From Stakelama flava (GTDB taxonomy: Bacteria; Pseudomonadota; Alphaproteobacteria; Sphingomonadales; Sphingomonadaceae), in the NCBI RefSeq assembly GCF_019351405.1, contig NZ_JAHWZX010000010.1:81951-145950 (forward strand): 64,000 nucleotides of DNA, written 5' to 3'. Every line of letters begins with the position of its first letter. Position 1 is the stretch's first letter. The position numbers were made by a program, and so were the translations under genes. Of this stretch, positions 1 through 8,320 are shown in pieces. The notes under the pieces are model-generated. The model ran no database searches and had not been told where the DNA came from. It saw only the letters and a list, made by a program, of their open reading frames with translations.

Positions 1-75
1 AACCCGACGGGCAACGCAACGGGAACGAGGGTGCGGCAAGCTCGTTGACGTTGCGTAACATCGGGAGAGCGGGCC

Positions 76-378
76 ATGAACGGCTTCATATTCCATACGC
101 CGACACAGATCGTCATCCTTGTCCTGGTACTGGTGGCCGGATGGCTTTTCGGCCTTGCCAGCCATCCCGGCGGCAGACGGTGGAAGCAGCGTTATCGCGA
201 TCTCGAACTGAAAACCCGGCGGTATCATGAGGAACGTGACGCCGAACTGGCGGCGCGCGATCGCGAGATAGCCGAACTGCGTGCGCAGCGCGATGCCGCG
301 ATGGAGGGCACGGTCCAGACCCGACGTCCCGTTACCGATCCCGTTATCGTCGATCCCACGATCCGCGAAGAACGCTGA
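76..378 (+). CDS. Small membrane-anchored coiled-coil protein, function unknown
   Basis: A 100-residue protein of unknown role. Residues about 8-29 (IVILVLVLVAGWLFGLA) form one N-terminal membrane segment. Residues about 35-75 are charged, alternating Arg/Lys with Glu/Asp (DAELAARDREIAELRAQRD), as in a short coiled coil. The C-terminus is a proline/valine-rich tail. A GGGAG sequence lies 8 bases before the ATG. It converges with the minus-strand gene that ends at 390. The form suggests a protein held in the inner membrane with a cytoplasmic helix, but nothing identifies a partner. Confidence 0.7.
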   Translation: MNGFIFHTPTQIVILVLVLVAGWLFGLASHPGGRRWKQRYRDLELKTRRYHEERDAELAARDREIAELRAQRDAAMEGTVQTRRPVTDPVIVDPTIREER

Positions 379-389
379 CCGGCCGATCG

Positions 390-923
390 TCAGCGATGCA
401 ACGCGCCGCGATGATAGGTTTCGACCACCTCGGCAAGCGGAACGCCGTTGTGATCGAGCACGAGCGCGCGATGGCGAAGTATTTTTTCGGGCGGCATTCC
501 GCTGCCATCCCATAGGCGTTCGCGCTGCAGATTGCGGCGGCGCGGCCTCAGTGGTGCGATTACCGCACCATAGGGGCGCGTACCGCTGAGCAAATCCCGG
601 TTCATCGCGTCGGTCAGGCGGGAAGGCACAAACCAGTTTTCCGCTTCCGACAACAGCCGGTCGCCGCAGACCAGCCGGACGCGGCGATAGGAAACCGGCT
701 CATCCGGCCCCACCTGCAGCCTTTGCCGCTGTGCGGCATCCGGCGCGCGTTTCGCGTCGCGATCGACCTCTACCCGAACCGGCACATCGCCGCACCGTCG
801 TTGCAGCGCAGCGGTGGCGGTGGGACCGCGCAGCAGATCGGCGTCGAGCGACGCCACCTGATCCTGCTGCGTGATTCCACTCATCACCACGGGCAGCGGC
901 GCGGGAAGCGCCGCCACGATCAT
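390..923 (-). CDS. Chorismate-lyase/UTRA-fold-like protein
   Basis: A 177-residue protein with weak but consistent resemblance to chorismate pyruvate-lyase (UbiC) and UTRA ligand-binding domains. It has an R/V-rich strand (VSYRRVRLVCGDRLLSEAENW), then a P-S-RL...M-N-D segment, a RPYGAVI turn and a C-terminal strand ending in ETYHRGAL. The start was set at the ATG whose ATGA overlaps the ppdK stop codon; the longer frame upstream runs into ppdK. If it is a lyase it would make 4-hydroxybenzoate from chorismate for ubiquinone. The usual active-site residues were not confirmed, so the family call is an inference. The 4-base overlap points to translational coupling with ppdK. Confidence 0.6.
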   Translation of the reverse strand: MIVAALPAPLPVVMSGITQQDQVASLDADLLRGPTATAALQRRCGDVPVRVEVDRDAKRAPDAAQRQRLQVGPDEPVSYRRVRLVCGDRLLSEAENWFVPSRLTDAMNRDLLSGTRPYGAVIAPLRPRRRNLQRERLWDGSGMPPEKILRHRALVLDHNGVPLAEVVETYHRGALHR

Positions 924-3586
924 CCTTTCGCTTTCAACGCCGCCTGCGCGGCAGCCAGCCGGGCGATCGGCACGCGATAGGGGGAGGCGGAGACGTAATC
1001 GAGCCCGATCCTTTCGCAAAAGGCGATCGAGGTGGGATCGCCGCCATGTTCGCCGCAAATCCCCAGCTTGATGTCGGGACGGGTCGCGCGGCCGCGTTCT
1101 GTGGCGATTTCAACCAGTTCGCCCACCCCTTCTTCATCCAGGCTGACGAACGGATCACGCGCGTAAATGCCCTTGTCGACATAGGTGCCGAGGAACCGTC
1201 CGGCATCGTCGCGGCTGACGCCCAGCGTGGTCTGGGTCAGATCGTTGGTGCCGAAGCTGAAAAATTCCGCCTTCTCGGCAATCTCACCAGCCTTCAGCGC
1301 GGCGCGCGGCAGTTCGATCATCGTGCCGATCAGATAGGTCAGTCGCCGCCCCTTTTCCCCGAACACCGTCTCGGCGGTCTTTTCGACCACCGCGCGCATC
1401 AGATCGAGCTCCTTACGGGTAGCGACCAGCGGGATCATGATTTCGGGCGTCGGCGCATCGCCCGTCTTTTCGGCGACATCGCACGCTGCCTCGAAAATCG
1501 CGCGCGCCTGCATCTCGTAGATTTCGGGATAGGTCACGCCCAGCCGGCAGCCACGATGACCAAGCATGGGATTGAATTCGTGCAGCTCCGCAGCGCGGCG
1601 CTTCAGCTTTTCGACATCCATGCCGACTGCTTTGGCGACTTCGGCGAATTCCGCGTCCTCGTGCGGCAGGAATTCGTGCAGCGGCGGATCGAGCAGGCGG
1701 ATCGTGCACGGCAGCGGCGCCATCTCTTCGAAAATCTCGGTAAAATCCCGGCGCTGATGCGGCAACAGCTTGTCGAGCGCGGCGCGCCGTCCCTTTTCAT
1801 CCGACGCAAGGATCATTTCGCGCACCGCGGTGATCCGGCCGGAATCGAAGAACATATGCTCGGTCCGGCACAGCCCGATACCTTCCGCGCCGAATTCGCG
1901 CGCGGTGCGGCAATCGTTCGGCGTTTCGGCATTGGCGCGCACCTTCAGCCGCCGCCCCTTGTCCGCCCAAGCCATCAGCCTGGAAAAATCGCCCGACAGT
2001 TCGGGCTTCACCGTGGGGACCGCGCCCACCATCACTTCGCCGGTCGCGCCGTCGATGGTGATGACCTCGCCCGCCTTCACCTCTCGGCTGCCGACGCGCA
2101 TGACGCCTTCCTTCGCCTTGACCGACAATGCGCCAGCCCCCGAAACGCAGGCGCGCCCCATGCCGCGTGCCACCACGGCGGCGTGGCTGGTCATCCCGCC
2201 ACGCGCGGTGAGGATGCCGCGCGCCGCGTGCATGCCGTGAATATCTTCCGGGCTGGTTTCGACGCGAACGAGAATTACATCCTCGCCGTTATTCGCCATG
2301 CGTTCGGCGCTGTCGGCGTCGAACACCACCTTGCCGCTGGCCGCGCCGGGCGAGGCGGGAAGCCCTTTGGTCAGCACGTCGCGCTCCGCCTGCGGGTCGA
2401 GCGTGGGGTGGAGAAGCTGGTCGAGCGCGGAAGGATCGACGCGGATCACCGCTTCCTCTTCGCTGATCAGCCCTTCGCCCGCCATGTCGACCGCGATTTT
2501 CAGCGCAGCGCGCGCCGTCCGCTTGCCGTTGCGCGTCTGAAGCATCCACAGCGTACCGCGTTCCACCGTGAATTCGATATCCTGCATGTCGCGATAATGG
2601 GTTTCGAGCTTGTCGAACACCTTTACCAGTTCGCCATAGGTATCGGGCATCGCTTCTTCGAGGCTGAGCGGTTTCGCCTCCGCATTCTCGCGCGCCTTTT
2701 TGGTCAGATATTGCGGCGTGCGGATACCCGCCACCACGTCTTCCCCTTGCGCGTTGATCAGGAATTCGCCGTAATAGGCCCGCTCCCCGGTCGACGGATC
2801 GCGGGTGAAGGCGACGCCGGTGGCCGAGGTATCGCCCATATTGCCGAACACCATCGCCTGAACATTGACGGCGGTGCCCCATTCGCCGGGGATCGAATTG
2901 AGCCGGCGATAGACCTTTGCGCGTTCGACATTCCACGATCCGAACACCGCGCCGATCGCGGTCCATAGCTGATCGTTCACATCCTGCGGGAAGGGCTGGT
3001 CCCACATTTCCTTTACCAGCGCCTTATATTCGCCGACCAGCGCCTTCAGGTCCTTCGCCGTCATTTCGGTGTCGAGATCGTAGCCGCGATCTTCCTTAGC
3101 GATTTCCAGCGCCTCTTCGAACCGGCCATGGTCGAGGCCGAGCACGACGTCGCAATACATCTGGATGAAGCGGCGATAGCTGTCCCAGGCGAAGCGTTCG
3201 TCATCGGCCTTTTTCGCCAGCCCCTCGACCGTTTCGTCGTTAAGGCCGAGGTTGAGGACCGTGTCCATCATTCCCGGCATCGAAACGCGCGCGCCCGAAC
3301 GAACCGATACGAGCAGCGGATCGGCGGCATCGCCGAATTTCTTGCCCGTCACCCCTTCGATATGTGCGACGCCTTTCGCCACTTCCTCACGCAGCGAATC
3401 GGGGAAGGTTTCGCCCTCTTCATAATAGCGGGTGCACATTTCGGTGCTGATCGTGAAGCCCGGCGGGACCGGCAGGCCGATCGAGGCCATTTCGGCGAGG
3501 TTCGCGCCCTTGCCGCCCAGGAGGTTTCTGTCCCCCTGCCCGCCGTCGGAGATACCGCCGCCGAAGCGATAGACATATTGCGTCAT
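920..3586 (-). CDS. ppdK: Pyruvate, phosphate dikinase
   Basis: An 888-residue cytoplasmic enzyme interconverting pyruvate, ATP and phosphate with phosphoenolpyruvate, AMP and diphosphate. An N-terminal ATP-grasp region begins LLGGKGANLAEM (22-33). The swivelling phosphohistidine domain has TSHAAVVARG with His468. The C-terminal PEP/pyruvate TIM barrel ends with the catalytic-cysteine motif GICGEHGGDP (Cys844). Length is normal for bacterial PPDK. The start is the ATG before TQYVYRF, with an AGGA about 10 bases upstream; a 25-codon in-frame extension has no family support. It lies behind glyQ-glyS and is coupled by ATGA to the following small gene. Confidence 0.96.
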   Translation of the reverse strand: MTQYVYRFGGGISDGGQGDRNLLGGKGANLAEMASIGLPVPPGFTISTEMCTRYYEEGETFPDSLREEVAKGVAHIEGVTGKKFGDAADPLLVSVRSGARVSMPGMMDTVLNLGLNDETVEGLAKKADDERFAWDSYRRFIQMYCDVVLGLDHGRFEEALEIAKEDRGYDLDTEMTAKDLKALVGEYKALVKEMWDQPFPQDVNDQLWTAIGAVFGSWNVERAKVYRRLNSIPGEWGTAVNVQAMVFGNMGDTSATGVAFTRDPSTGERAYYGEFLINAQGEDVVAGIRTPQYLTKKARENAEAKPLSLEEAMPDTYGELVKVFDKLETHYRDMQDIEFTVERGTLWMLQTRNGKRTARAALKIAVDMAGEGLISEEEAVIRVDPSALDQLLHPTLDPQAERDVLTKGLPASPGAASGKVVFDADSAERMANNGEDVILVRVETSPEDIHGMHAARGILTARGGMTSHAAVVARGMGRACVSGAGALSVKAKEGVMRVGSREVKAGEVITIDGATGEVMVGAVPTVKPELSGDFSRLMAWADKGRRLKVRANAETPNDCRTAREFGAEGIGLCRTEHMFFDSGRITAVREMILASDEKGRRAALDKLLPHQRRDFTEIFEEMAPLPCTIRLLDPPLHEFLPHEDAEFAEVAKAVGMDVEKLKRRAAELHEFNPMLGHRGCRLGVTYPEIYEMQARAIFEAACDVAEKTGDAPTPEIMIPLVATRKELDLMRAVVEKTAETVFGEKGRRLTYLIGTMIELPRAALKAGEIAEKAEFFSFGTNDLTQTTLGVSRDDAGRFLGTYVDKGIYARDPFVSLDEEGVGELVEIATERGRATRPDIKLGICGEHGGDPTSIAFCERIGLDYVSASPYRVPIARLAAAQAALKAKG

Positions 3587-3709
3587 TCTGTGCGTCCTGC
3601 CCTTTCGTTCCACATCACGTTCCTGGGGAGGGAAACCAGCGGAAAGCGCGTTTAGCTTCACGATTTTCGCGTTAAATGCGATAGAAAGTGTCGCGCAATT
3701 GTCAGATAA

Positions 3710-6121
3710 TTACCCTTCGATTCTGGAAAAATCAGCCACATTGTGCACCGCGGCACGCATCCGGGCAAGCAGCGCCAGCCGCGCGGTGCGCTTTTCCGGG
3801 ACAGGGTCATTGACCGTTACCGTGTCAAAGAACGCATCGATCGGCGCGCGAAGCGAGGCGAGCGCCGCCATCGCCGATTCGAAATCTTCGCGCGCGATCG
3901 CCGATGCCGCGTGCGGTTCGGCAGCGTCGAGCGCGTCGATCAGCGCAGCTTCAGCCGGTTCGGGCGTGTAGGACAGCGCTTTTTGCGCTTCCGGATGCGC
4001 GGTGGCGGAATTTTCGTTGGCCAGCGCTTCGCCGCCCTGGGCTCCTGCGTCCGCAGGAGCACGGTCGGGGGCGGCTTCCCAGCCTTCTTTTTTCAGGATG
4101 TTCGCAGCGCGCTTATACCCGGCGAGCAGGTTCGCGCCGTCCTCGGTAGTGACGAACGCCTGAAGCGCATGAACCCGTGCGAGCAGGCGGACTAGATCGT
4201 CCTCCCCGCCCAGCGCGAACACCGCGTCGATCAGGTCATGGCGAACGCCTGCCTCGCGTTGCTGGACCTTGAGGCGGTCAGCAAAGAAGTCGAGGACATC
4301 GCGCCATAACGCTCCCGATGACATCCGGTTTGCCGTCTCCTCTAGCAAATCCGCTTCATCAATGCGGCTCTCGCCTTTCTTAAACTGCTTAAAAAGCTCT
4401 GCGGAAAGTGACGCTTGCTCTCCGCCCTTTGCTAAACCTTCAGCAGTATTTATCAAGTATTCTGCTTGATGTTTTGCAATTTGGTAGGCCGCACCTACGG
4501 TAGTGACCAACTGGATAAGGAGGGGCGAACTAGCTACCCTTACCGCCTCTGCCATCGGCATTCTAATTTCATTAGCCAATACAACAGCTATAATTCCCAA
4601 TGACGCACGACGAAGCGCAAAGGGATCCTTAGAGCCTGTTGGACGCTCTCCAATGAAATAAAACGCCGCAATCGTATCCAGCTTGTCCGCCAGACTGACC
4701 GCGACCGTCACCGGCGCGGTGGGGACGTCGTCGCCCTGCCCGACCGGCTTGTAGTGATCGCGGATCGCTTCGGCGACTTCTGGCGGTTCGCCCTGTGCGG
4801 CGGCGTAATAGCCGCCCATCAGCCCCTGAAGTTCGGGAAATTCGCCGACCATGCCGGTGACAAGATCAGCCTTGGCCAGCCGCGCGGCGCGTTCGGCCAT
4901 GTCGGCGAGCTTTGCGCGGTCGTGCTCCTGCGCAGGCAGGAGCCCAGGGTTTAAAGCGCTGGTATTGCCGCTCTGGGCTCCTGCCTGCGCAGGAGCACCG
5001 GTGCCGACGATACCCTCTTCGACCAGCCAGCGGGCGAGCTTCGCGACGCGATCGACTTTGTCGGCCAGCGTGCCCAGCTTTTCGTGGAAGACGATCTTTT
5101 CCAGCCGGGGAAGCAAATCCTCCAGCCTGGTTTTCAGGTCGGTTTCGTAGAAGAAACGCGCATCGGACAGCCTTGCGGCGAGAACCTTTTCATTGCCCGC
5201 TACGATCTTGTCCCCGCCATCCTCGGCATCGATATTCGCGACGCAGATAAAGGCGTTGGCGAGTTTGTCGTCCGCTTCGCACACGAAATATTTCTGGTTC
5301 ACGCGCGCGGTAAGCTGGATGACCTCGGGCGGGACGTCCAGAAACGCTTCGTCGAACCGGCCGAGCAGCGGCATCGGCCATTCGGTGAGGCCGGCATTTT
5401 CTTCCAGCAGGCCGTGGTCCTCGACCAGCGTCAGCCCTGCCCCCTGCCCCGCCATCTTCGCGCCGAGCGCGATGGTGTTGCGGCGTTCGTCCTGATCGAC
5501 GATGACATGCGCCATGCGCAGCTTTTCGACATAATCGTCCGCCGATCCGATGGTGATTTCGCCGGGATGGTGAAAGCGATGGCCGAGTGTCGCGCTACCC
5601 GATTTGATGCCCGCGATTTCGCAATCGACCACCTGATCGCCCAGCAGCGCGACGATGCCGTGCAGCGGGCGGACCCAGCGCATGCTTTCGCTCGATCGCG
5701 ACGCATCGCCCCAGCGCATCGATTTGGGCCAGGGAAAGGCGCGGATGAGCGCAGGAATCGCCTCTTGAAGAATCCGCCAAACAGGACGTCCCGCCGCCAT
5801 ACGTCGAGCGAAGTAAACTCCGTCGCGCACTTCAAGCTGATCAGCATTCAGCTGATACTTTTTCAAGAAACCTTGGATAGCCTGATCGGGCGCACCGACC
5901 CGAGGACCTTTCGTCTCATGCTCCACCGCCTGCGTCTTCTCGGGAAGCCCATGCGCGATCAGCGCAAGGCGGCGCGGCGTGGCATAGGTCGTATAGCCAC
6001 CGGCCTTCAGCCCCGATTTTTCCAGTTCGGCGGCGAAGAGGCGTTCAAGATCGGCGCGCGCCTTCGCCTGCATCCGCGCGGGGATTTCCTCACAACGCAG
6101 TTCGAGAAGGAAGTCGGTCAT
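3710..6121 (-). CDS. glyS: Glycyl-tRNA synthetase beta subunit, enlarged by in-frame repeats
   Basis: Beta subunit of the tetrameric bacterial glycyl-tRNA synthetase, needed for tRNA recognition and charging. The N-terminus LLELRCEEIPARM, the central TGSKDPFALRRASLG and the late DRLKVQQREAGVRHDLIDAVFAL are hallmark motifs. At 803 residues it is about 100 longer than the usual 690-700. Part of the excess is Ala/Gly/Gln/Pro-rich sequence (around residues 375-400 and 686-695) encoded by palindromic repeats. Codons for residues about 487-600 (4320-4660) are clearly richer in A and T than the rest. All segments stay in frame, so the gene looks functional. It follows glyQ, separated by another repeat. 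Confidence 0.95.
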   Translation of the reverse strand: MTDFLLELRCEEIPARMQAKARADLERLFAAELEKSGLKAGGYTTYATPRRLALIAHGLPEKTQAVEHETKGPRVGAPDQAIQGFLKKYQLNADQLEVRDGVYFARRMAAGRPVWRILQEAIPALIRAFPWPKSMRWGDASRSSESMRWVRPLHGIVALLGDQVVDCEIAGIKSGSATLGHRFHHPGEITIGSADDYVEKLRMAHVIVDQDERRNTIALGAKMAGQGAGLTLVEDHGLLEENAGLTEWPMPLLGRFDEAFLDVPPEVIQLTARVNQKYFVCEADDKLANAFICVANIDAEDGGDKIVAGNEKVLAARLSDARFFYETDLKTRLEDLLPRLEKIVFHEKLGTLADKVDRVAKLARWLVEEGIVGTGAPAQAGAQSGNTSALNPGLLPAQEHDRAKLADMAERAARLAKADLVTGMVGEFPELQGLMGGYYAAAQGEPPEVAEAIRDHYKPVGQGDDVPTAPVTVAVSLADKLDTIAAFYFIGERPTGSKDPFALRRASLGIIAVVLANEIRMPMAEAVRVASSPLLIQLVTTVGAAYQIAKHQAEYLINTAEGLAKGGEQASLSAELFKQFKKGESRIDEADLLEETANRMSSGALWRDVLDFFADRLKVQQREAGVRHDLIDAVFALGGEDDLVRLLARVHALQAFVTTEDGANLLAGYKRAANILKKEGWEAAPDRAPADAGAQGGEALANENSATAHPEAQKALSYTPEPAEAALIDALDAAEPHAASAIAREDFESAMAALASLRAPIDAFFDTVTVNDPVPEKRTARLALLARMRAAVHNVADFSRIEG
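4037..4064. repeat. Palindromic repeat in frame inside glyS (single unit)
   Basis: A near-perfect palindrome, GCTCCTGCG-TC-CGCAGGAGC at 4041-4060, flanked by CTGG and ACGG. It is the same family as the paired unit at 4922-4998. On the glyS strand it encodes the segment APADAGAQGG, close to residues 686-695. Confidence 0.85.
4922..4998. repeat. Paired palindromic repeat in frame inside glyS
   Basis: Two 26-base arms (4922-4947 and 4973-4998) are exact reverse complements, separated by 25 bases. Each arm is itself palindromic around GCTCCTGC...GCAGGAGC. This matches the organisation of paired REP-like units. On the glyS strand it encodes residues about 375-400, beginning GAPAQAGAQSG and ending PGLLPAQEHD. 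Confidence 0.9.
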
Positions 6122-6145
6122 TGTGCAGCCCTCCGACAGAAAGAA

Positions 6146-6230
6146 CCGTTCGGGCTGAGCCTGTCGAAGCCCTGTGCTTTCTTGTTGCGGGGGGTAAAGG
6201 ACAGCCCTTCGACAAGCTCAGGGCGAACGG
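6146..6230. repeat. Paired REP-like inverted repeat between glyQ and glyS
   Basis: The left arm CCGTTCGGGCTGAGCCTGTC (6146-) and the right arm ending CAAGCTCAGGGCGAACGG (6205-6230) are imperfect reverse complements of each other, separated by about 34 bases. Related, more degraded copies lie at 14388-14486, 19318-19367 and 27262-27352. This is an abundant extragenic element type in sphingomonad genomes. Here it lies inside the glyQS transcript and could stabilise or attenuate it. Confidence 0.85.
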
Positions 6231-6248
6231 AGGCGGCCATGACTGGCA

Positions 6249-7142
6249 TCATATGCTCCACCCCGGATAGTTGGCTTCCCATTCGGGGGTCATCTTTTCG
6301 ATATACGCGGCGCAGCTTCCCTTAGCGAGGTCGCGCACCCGGCCCATATAGGCCTGCCGCTCGGCAACGGAGATAACCCCGCGCGCCTGAAGCAGGTTGA
6401 AGATATGGCTTGCCTCGATCGCCTGTTCATAGGCGGGAATGGGCAATTTGGCGGCGAGGCAGTTCTCGCATTCCGCCGTCGCCTTTTTGAACAGGTCGAA
6501 CAGCGCATCGGTGTCCGCCACCTCGAAATTCCATTTCGACATCTGGCGTTCGTTTTCGAGGAAGACGTCGCCATAGGACATGCCCGCATCGTTGAAGGCG
6601 AGGTCGTACACGCTGTCGACGTCCTGAATATACATGGCGAGGCGTTCAAGACCGTAGGTCAGCTCGCCCGCCACGGGCTTGCAGTCGAACCCGCCCATTT
6701 GCTGAAAATAGGTGAACTGGGTGACTTCCATCCCGTCGCACCACACTTCCCAGCCAAGCCCCCAGGCACCCAGCGTCGGGCTTTCCCAGTCATCCTCGAC
6801 AAAGCGAATGTCGTGTTTGGTGAAATCGATGCCGATCGCGGCAAGGCTGCCGAGATACAGTTCCTGAAGGTCCGCCGGGCTGGGCTTCAGGATCACCTGA
6901 TACTGGTAATAATGCTGCAACCGGTTGGGATTTTCGCCGTAGCGTCCATCCGTGGGGCGGCGGCACGGCTGAACGAAGGCGGCGTTCCACGGCTGCGGCC
7001 CCAGCGCACGCAGCGTCGTCGCGGTGTGGAACGTGCCCGCGCCGACGCGCATGTCATAGGGTTGCAGGATCAGGCAGCCGCGCGCGCTCCAATAATCATG
7101 GAGGGTCAGGATCATGCGCTGGAAACTGGGGGCGTTGCTCAA
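6249..7142 (-). CDS. glyQ: Glycyl-tRNA synthetase alpha subunit
   Basis: Catalytic alpha subunit of the alpha2-beta2 glycyl-tRNA synthetase; it activates glycine with ATP. The body is unmistakable: [44 protein letters not shown] and [14 protein letters not shown]. The likely start is the TTG at 7142, giving [14 protein letters not shown], which matches the family N-terminus; an AAGG lies about 8 bases before it. That gives 297 residues. An ATG at 7196 would add 18 residues without family support, and the inner ATG (MILTL) would cut the first helix. glyS follows after the repeat pair. Confidence 0.93.
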   Translation of the reverse strand: MSNAPSFQRMILTLHDYWSARGCLILQPYDMRVGAGTFHTATTLRALGPQPWNAAFVQPCRRPTDGRYGENPNRLQHYYQYQVILKPSPADLQELYLGSLAAIGIDFTKHDIRFVEDDWESPTLGAWGLGWEVWCDGMEVTQFTYFQQMGGFDCKPVAGELTYGLERLAMYIQDVDSVYDLAFNDAGMSYGDVFLENERQMSKWNFEVADTDALFDLFKKATAECENCLAAKLPIPAYEQAIEASHIFNLLQARGVISVAERQAYMGRVRDLAKGSCAAYIEKMTPEWEANYPGWSI

Positions 7143-7269
7143 CGAACTGCCTTTTCGCCTTCGTAAACCGATTGTCTGCGCGCGGCTTTGGATCATGCGC
7201 GGCGGGGAATCAAGCGGTACGCCTGTCAGGGGAAGGCGTATTCGCAGGCAGGTTATCGTCGGTTAAGGG

Positions 7270-7304
7270 ATCGCGGTATATGTCGCTGCAATCGCCGTAT
7301 ATGT
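7270..7304. promoter_or_regulatory. Two direct copies of ATCGC(G/C)GTATATGT
   Basis: ATCGCGGTATATGT at 7270-7283 recurs as ATCGCCGTATATGT at 7291-7304, with starts 21 bases apart, about two helical turns. The pair lies in the divergent gap between glyQ and the first TraB/GumN-like gene, 68 bases before the latter's start. This layout fits two binding sites for one regulator. No regulator is identified. Confidence 0.35.
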
Positions 7305-7371
7305 GGCCATGTCGGCACGGGTGCAAATGTCGCTGACGCGCAGCGGCGCATTGGAAATCTGGGAGTATTTC

Positions 7372-8277
7372 ATGATCCGCAAAATCACCGCGCCGCTTGC
7401 CGGCCTGTTCCTGTTCGCCTCTCCCGCGCTTGCGCAACAGGCGGCATCGGCGACCCCGGCGGTACAGGACGCCGATCCTGCGATGTGGGTGGTGAAGGAT
7501 GACGACACGACCATCTATCTGTTCGGCACCTTCCACGCGCTCAAGCCGGGCCTGAGCTGGTTCGACGATGCCGTGCGTCAGGCGTTCGATAAATCGGATA
7601 CGGCGGTTTTCGAAATCGACACCAGCGACACTGCAGCGATTCAGGCGGCGGCGATGAAATACGGCATTTCGAAACAGGCCGAACCCTTTACCGCGCGTAT
7701 GACGGCGAAGCAGAAGGCGACGTACGAAGCGGCGCTGCAGAAACTGGGCGTTCCGCCCACCGCGCTCGACCGGATGAAGCCGTGGCTGGCCGGGGTGACA
7801 CTGACGACGCTCGGCGTGCAGAAGGCCGGGTTCGATCCCAAACAAGGGGCCGAAGCAACACTGGTCGAGGCGGCGAAACAGGCGGGCAAGCGCATCGACA
7901 CGCTGGAAACCGCGGATCAACAACTGGGCTTTTTCGATTCGCTGAGCGAAGAGGAGCAGATCCGCTTCCTGGTCGAAACGGCGGAGGAAATGGACGAACC
8001 CGCCGCGATGCTGGACAGGATGATCCGCTATTGGGCCGCCGGCGCTCCGGAAGAACTGGGCAAGCTGATCAACGATGAACTGACTGCGTCCCCCGACCTC
8101 GCCAAAATATTGCTGTACGATCGCAACGAACGCTGGGCGCATCAGATCAAGGCGATGCTCGACAAGCCCGGCACCGTGTTCATCGCCGTCGGCGCGGGGC
8201 ATCTGGCCGGGCCGAAGGACGTGCAGGCGGATCTGGCGAAGCTGGGGGTGAAGGCCACCCGCGTCGATTACGACTGA
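7372..8277 (+). CDS. TraB/GumN family secreted protein (copy 1)
   Basis: A 301-residue exported protein of the TraB/GumN (PF01963) family, whose members resemble erythromycin-esterase/TIKI-type metal-dependent proteins; the bacterial activity is unproven. Residues 1-21 are a signal peptide ending PALA before QQ. The family start motif DTTIYLFGTFHALKPG follows near residue 45, and the closing motif [16 protein letters not shown] lies near the C-terminus. The ATG at 7372 has a GGGAG 7 bases upstream; an upstream in-frame ATG would bury the signal peptide. A second family member follows 43 bases later. Confidence 0.87.
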   Translation: MIRKITAPLAGLFLFASPALAQQAASATPAVQDADPAMWVVKDDDTTIYLFGTFHALKPGLSWFDDAVRQAFDKSDTAVFEIDTSDTAAIQAAAMKYGISKQAEPFTARMTAKQKATYEAALQKLGVPPTALDRMKPWLAGVTLTTLGVQKAGFDPKQGAEATLVEAAKQAGKRIDTLETADQQLGFFDSLSEEEQIRFLVETAEEMDEPAAMLDRMIRYWAAGAPEELGKLINDELTASPDLAKILLYDRNERWAHQIKAMLDKPGTVFIAVGAGHLAGPKDVQADLAKLGVKATRVDYD

Positions 8278-8320
8278 GCGCGCGCTTGCCACGGCGACAA
8301 AGGGCGGCGATGGGGGTCCC

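Noticed and set aside
1046..2968. A 640-codon open frame on the plus strand opposite ppdK
   Set aside because: It is antisense to a full-length, motif-complete ppdK, and its composition (many Arg, His, Ala, Asp) is typical of frames created by GC-rich codons on the other strand.
4037..4998. CRISPR-like array in glyS
   Set aside because: The repeats are palindromic, unevenly spaced and lie within a coding frame; no cas genes are present.
5084..6325. A 413-codon plus-strand frame opposite glyS
   Set aside because: Antisense to glyS, crosses the REP-like repeat and shows no domain.
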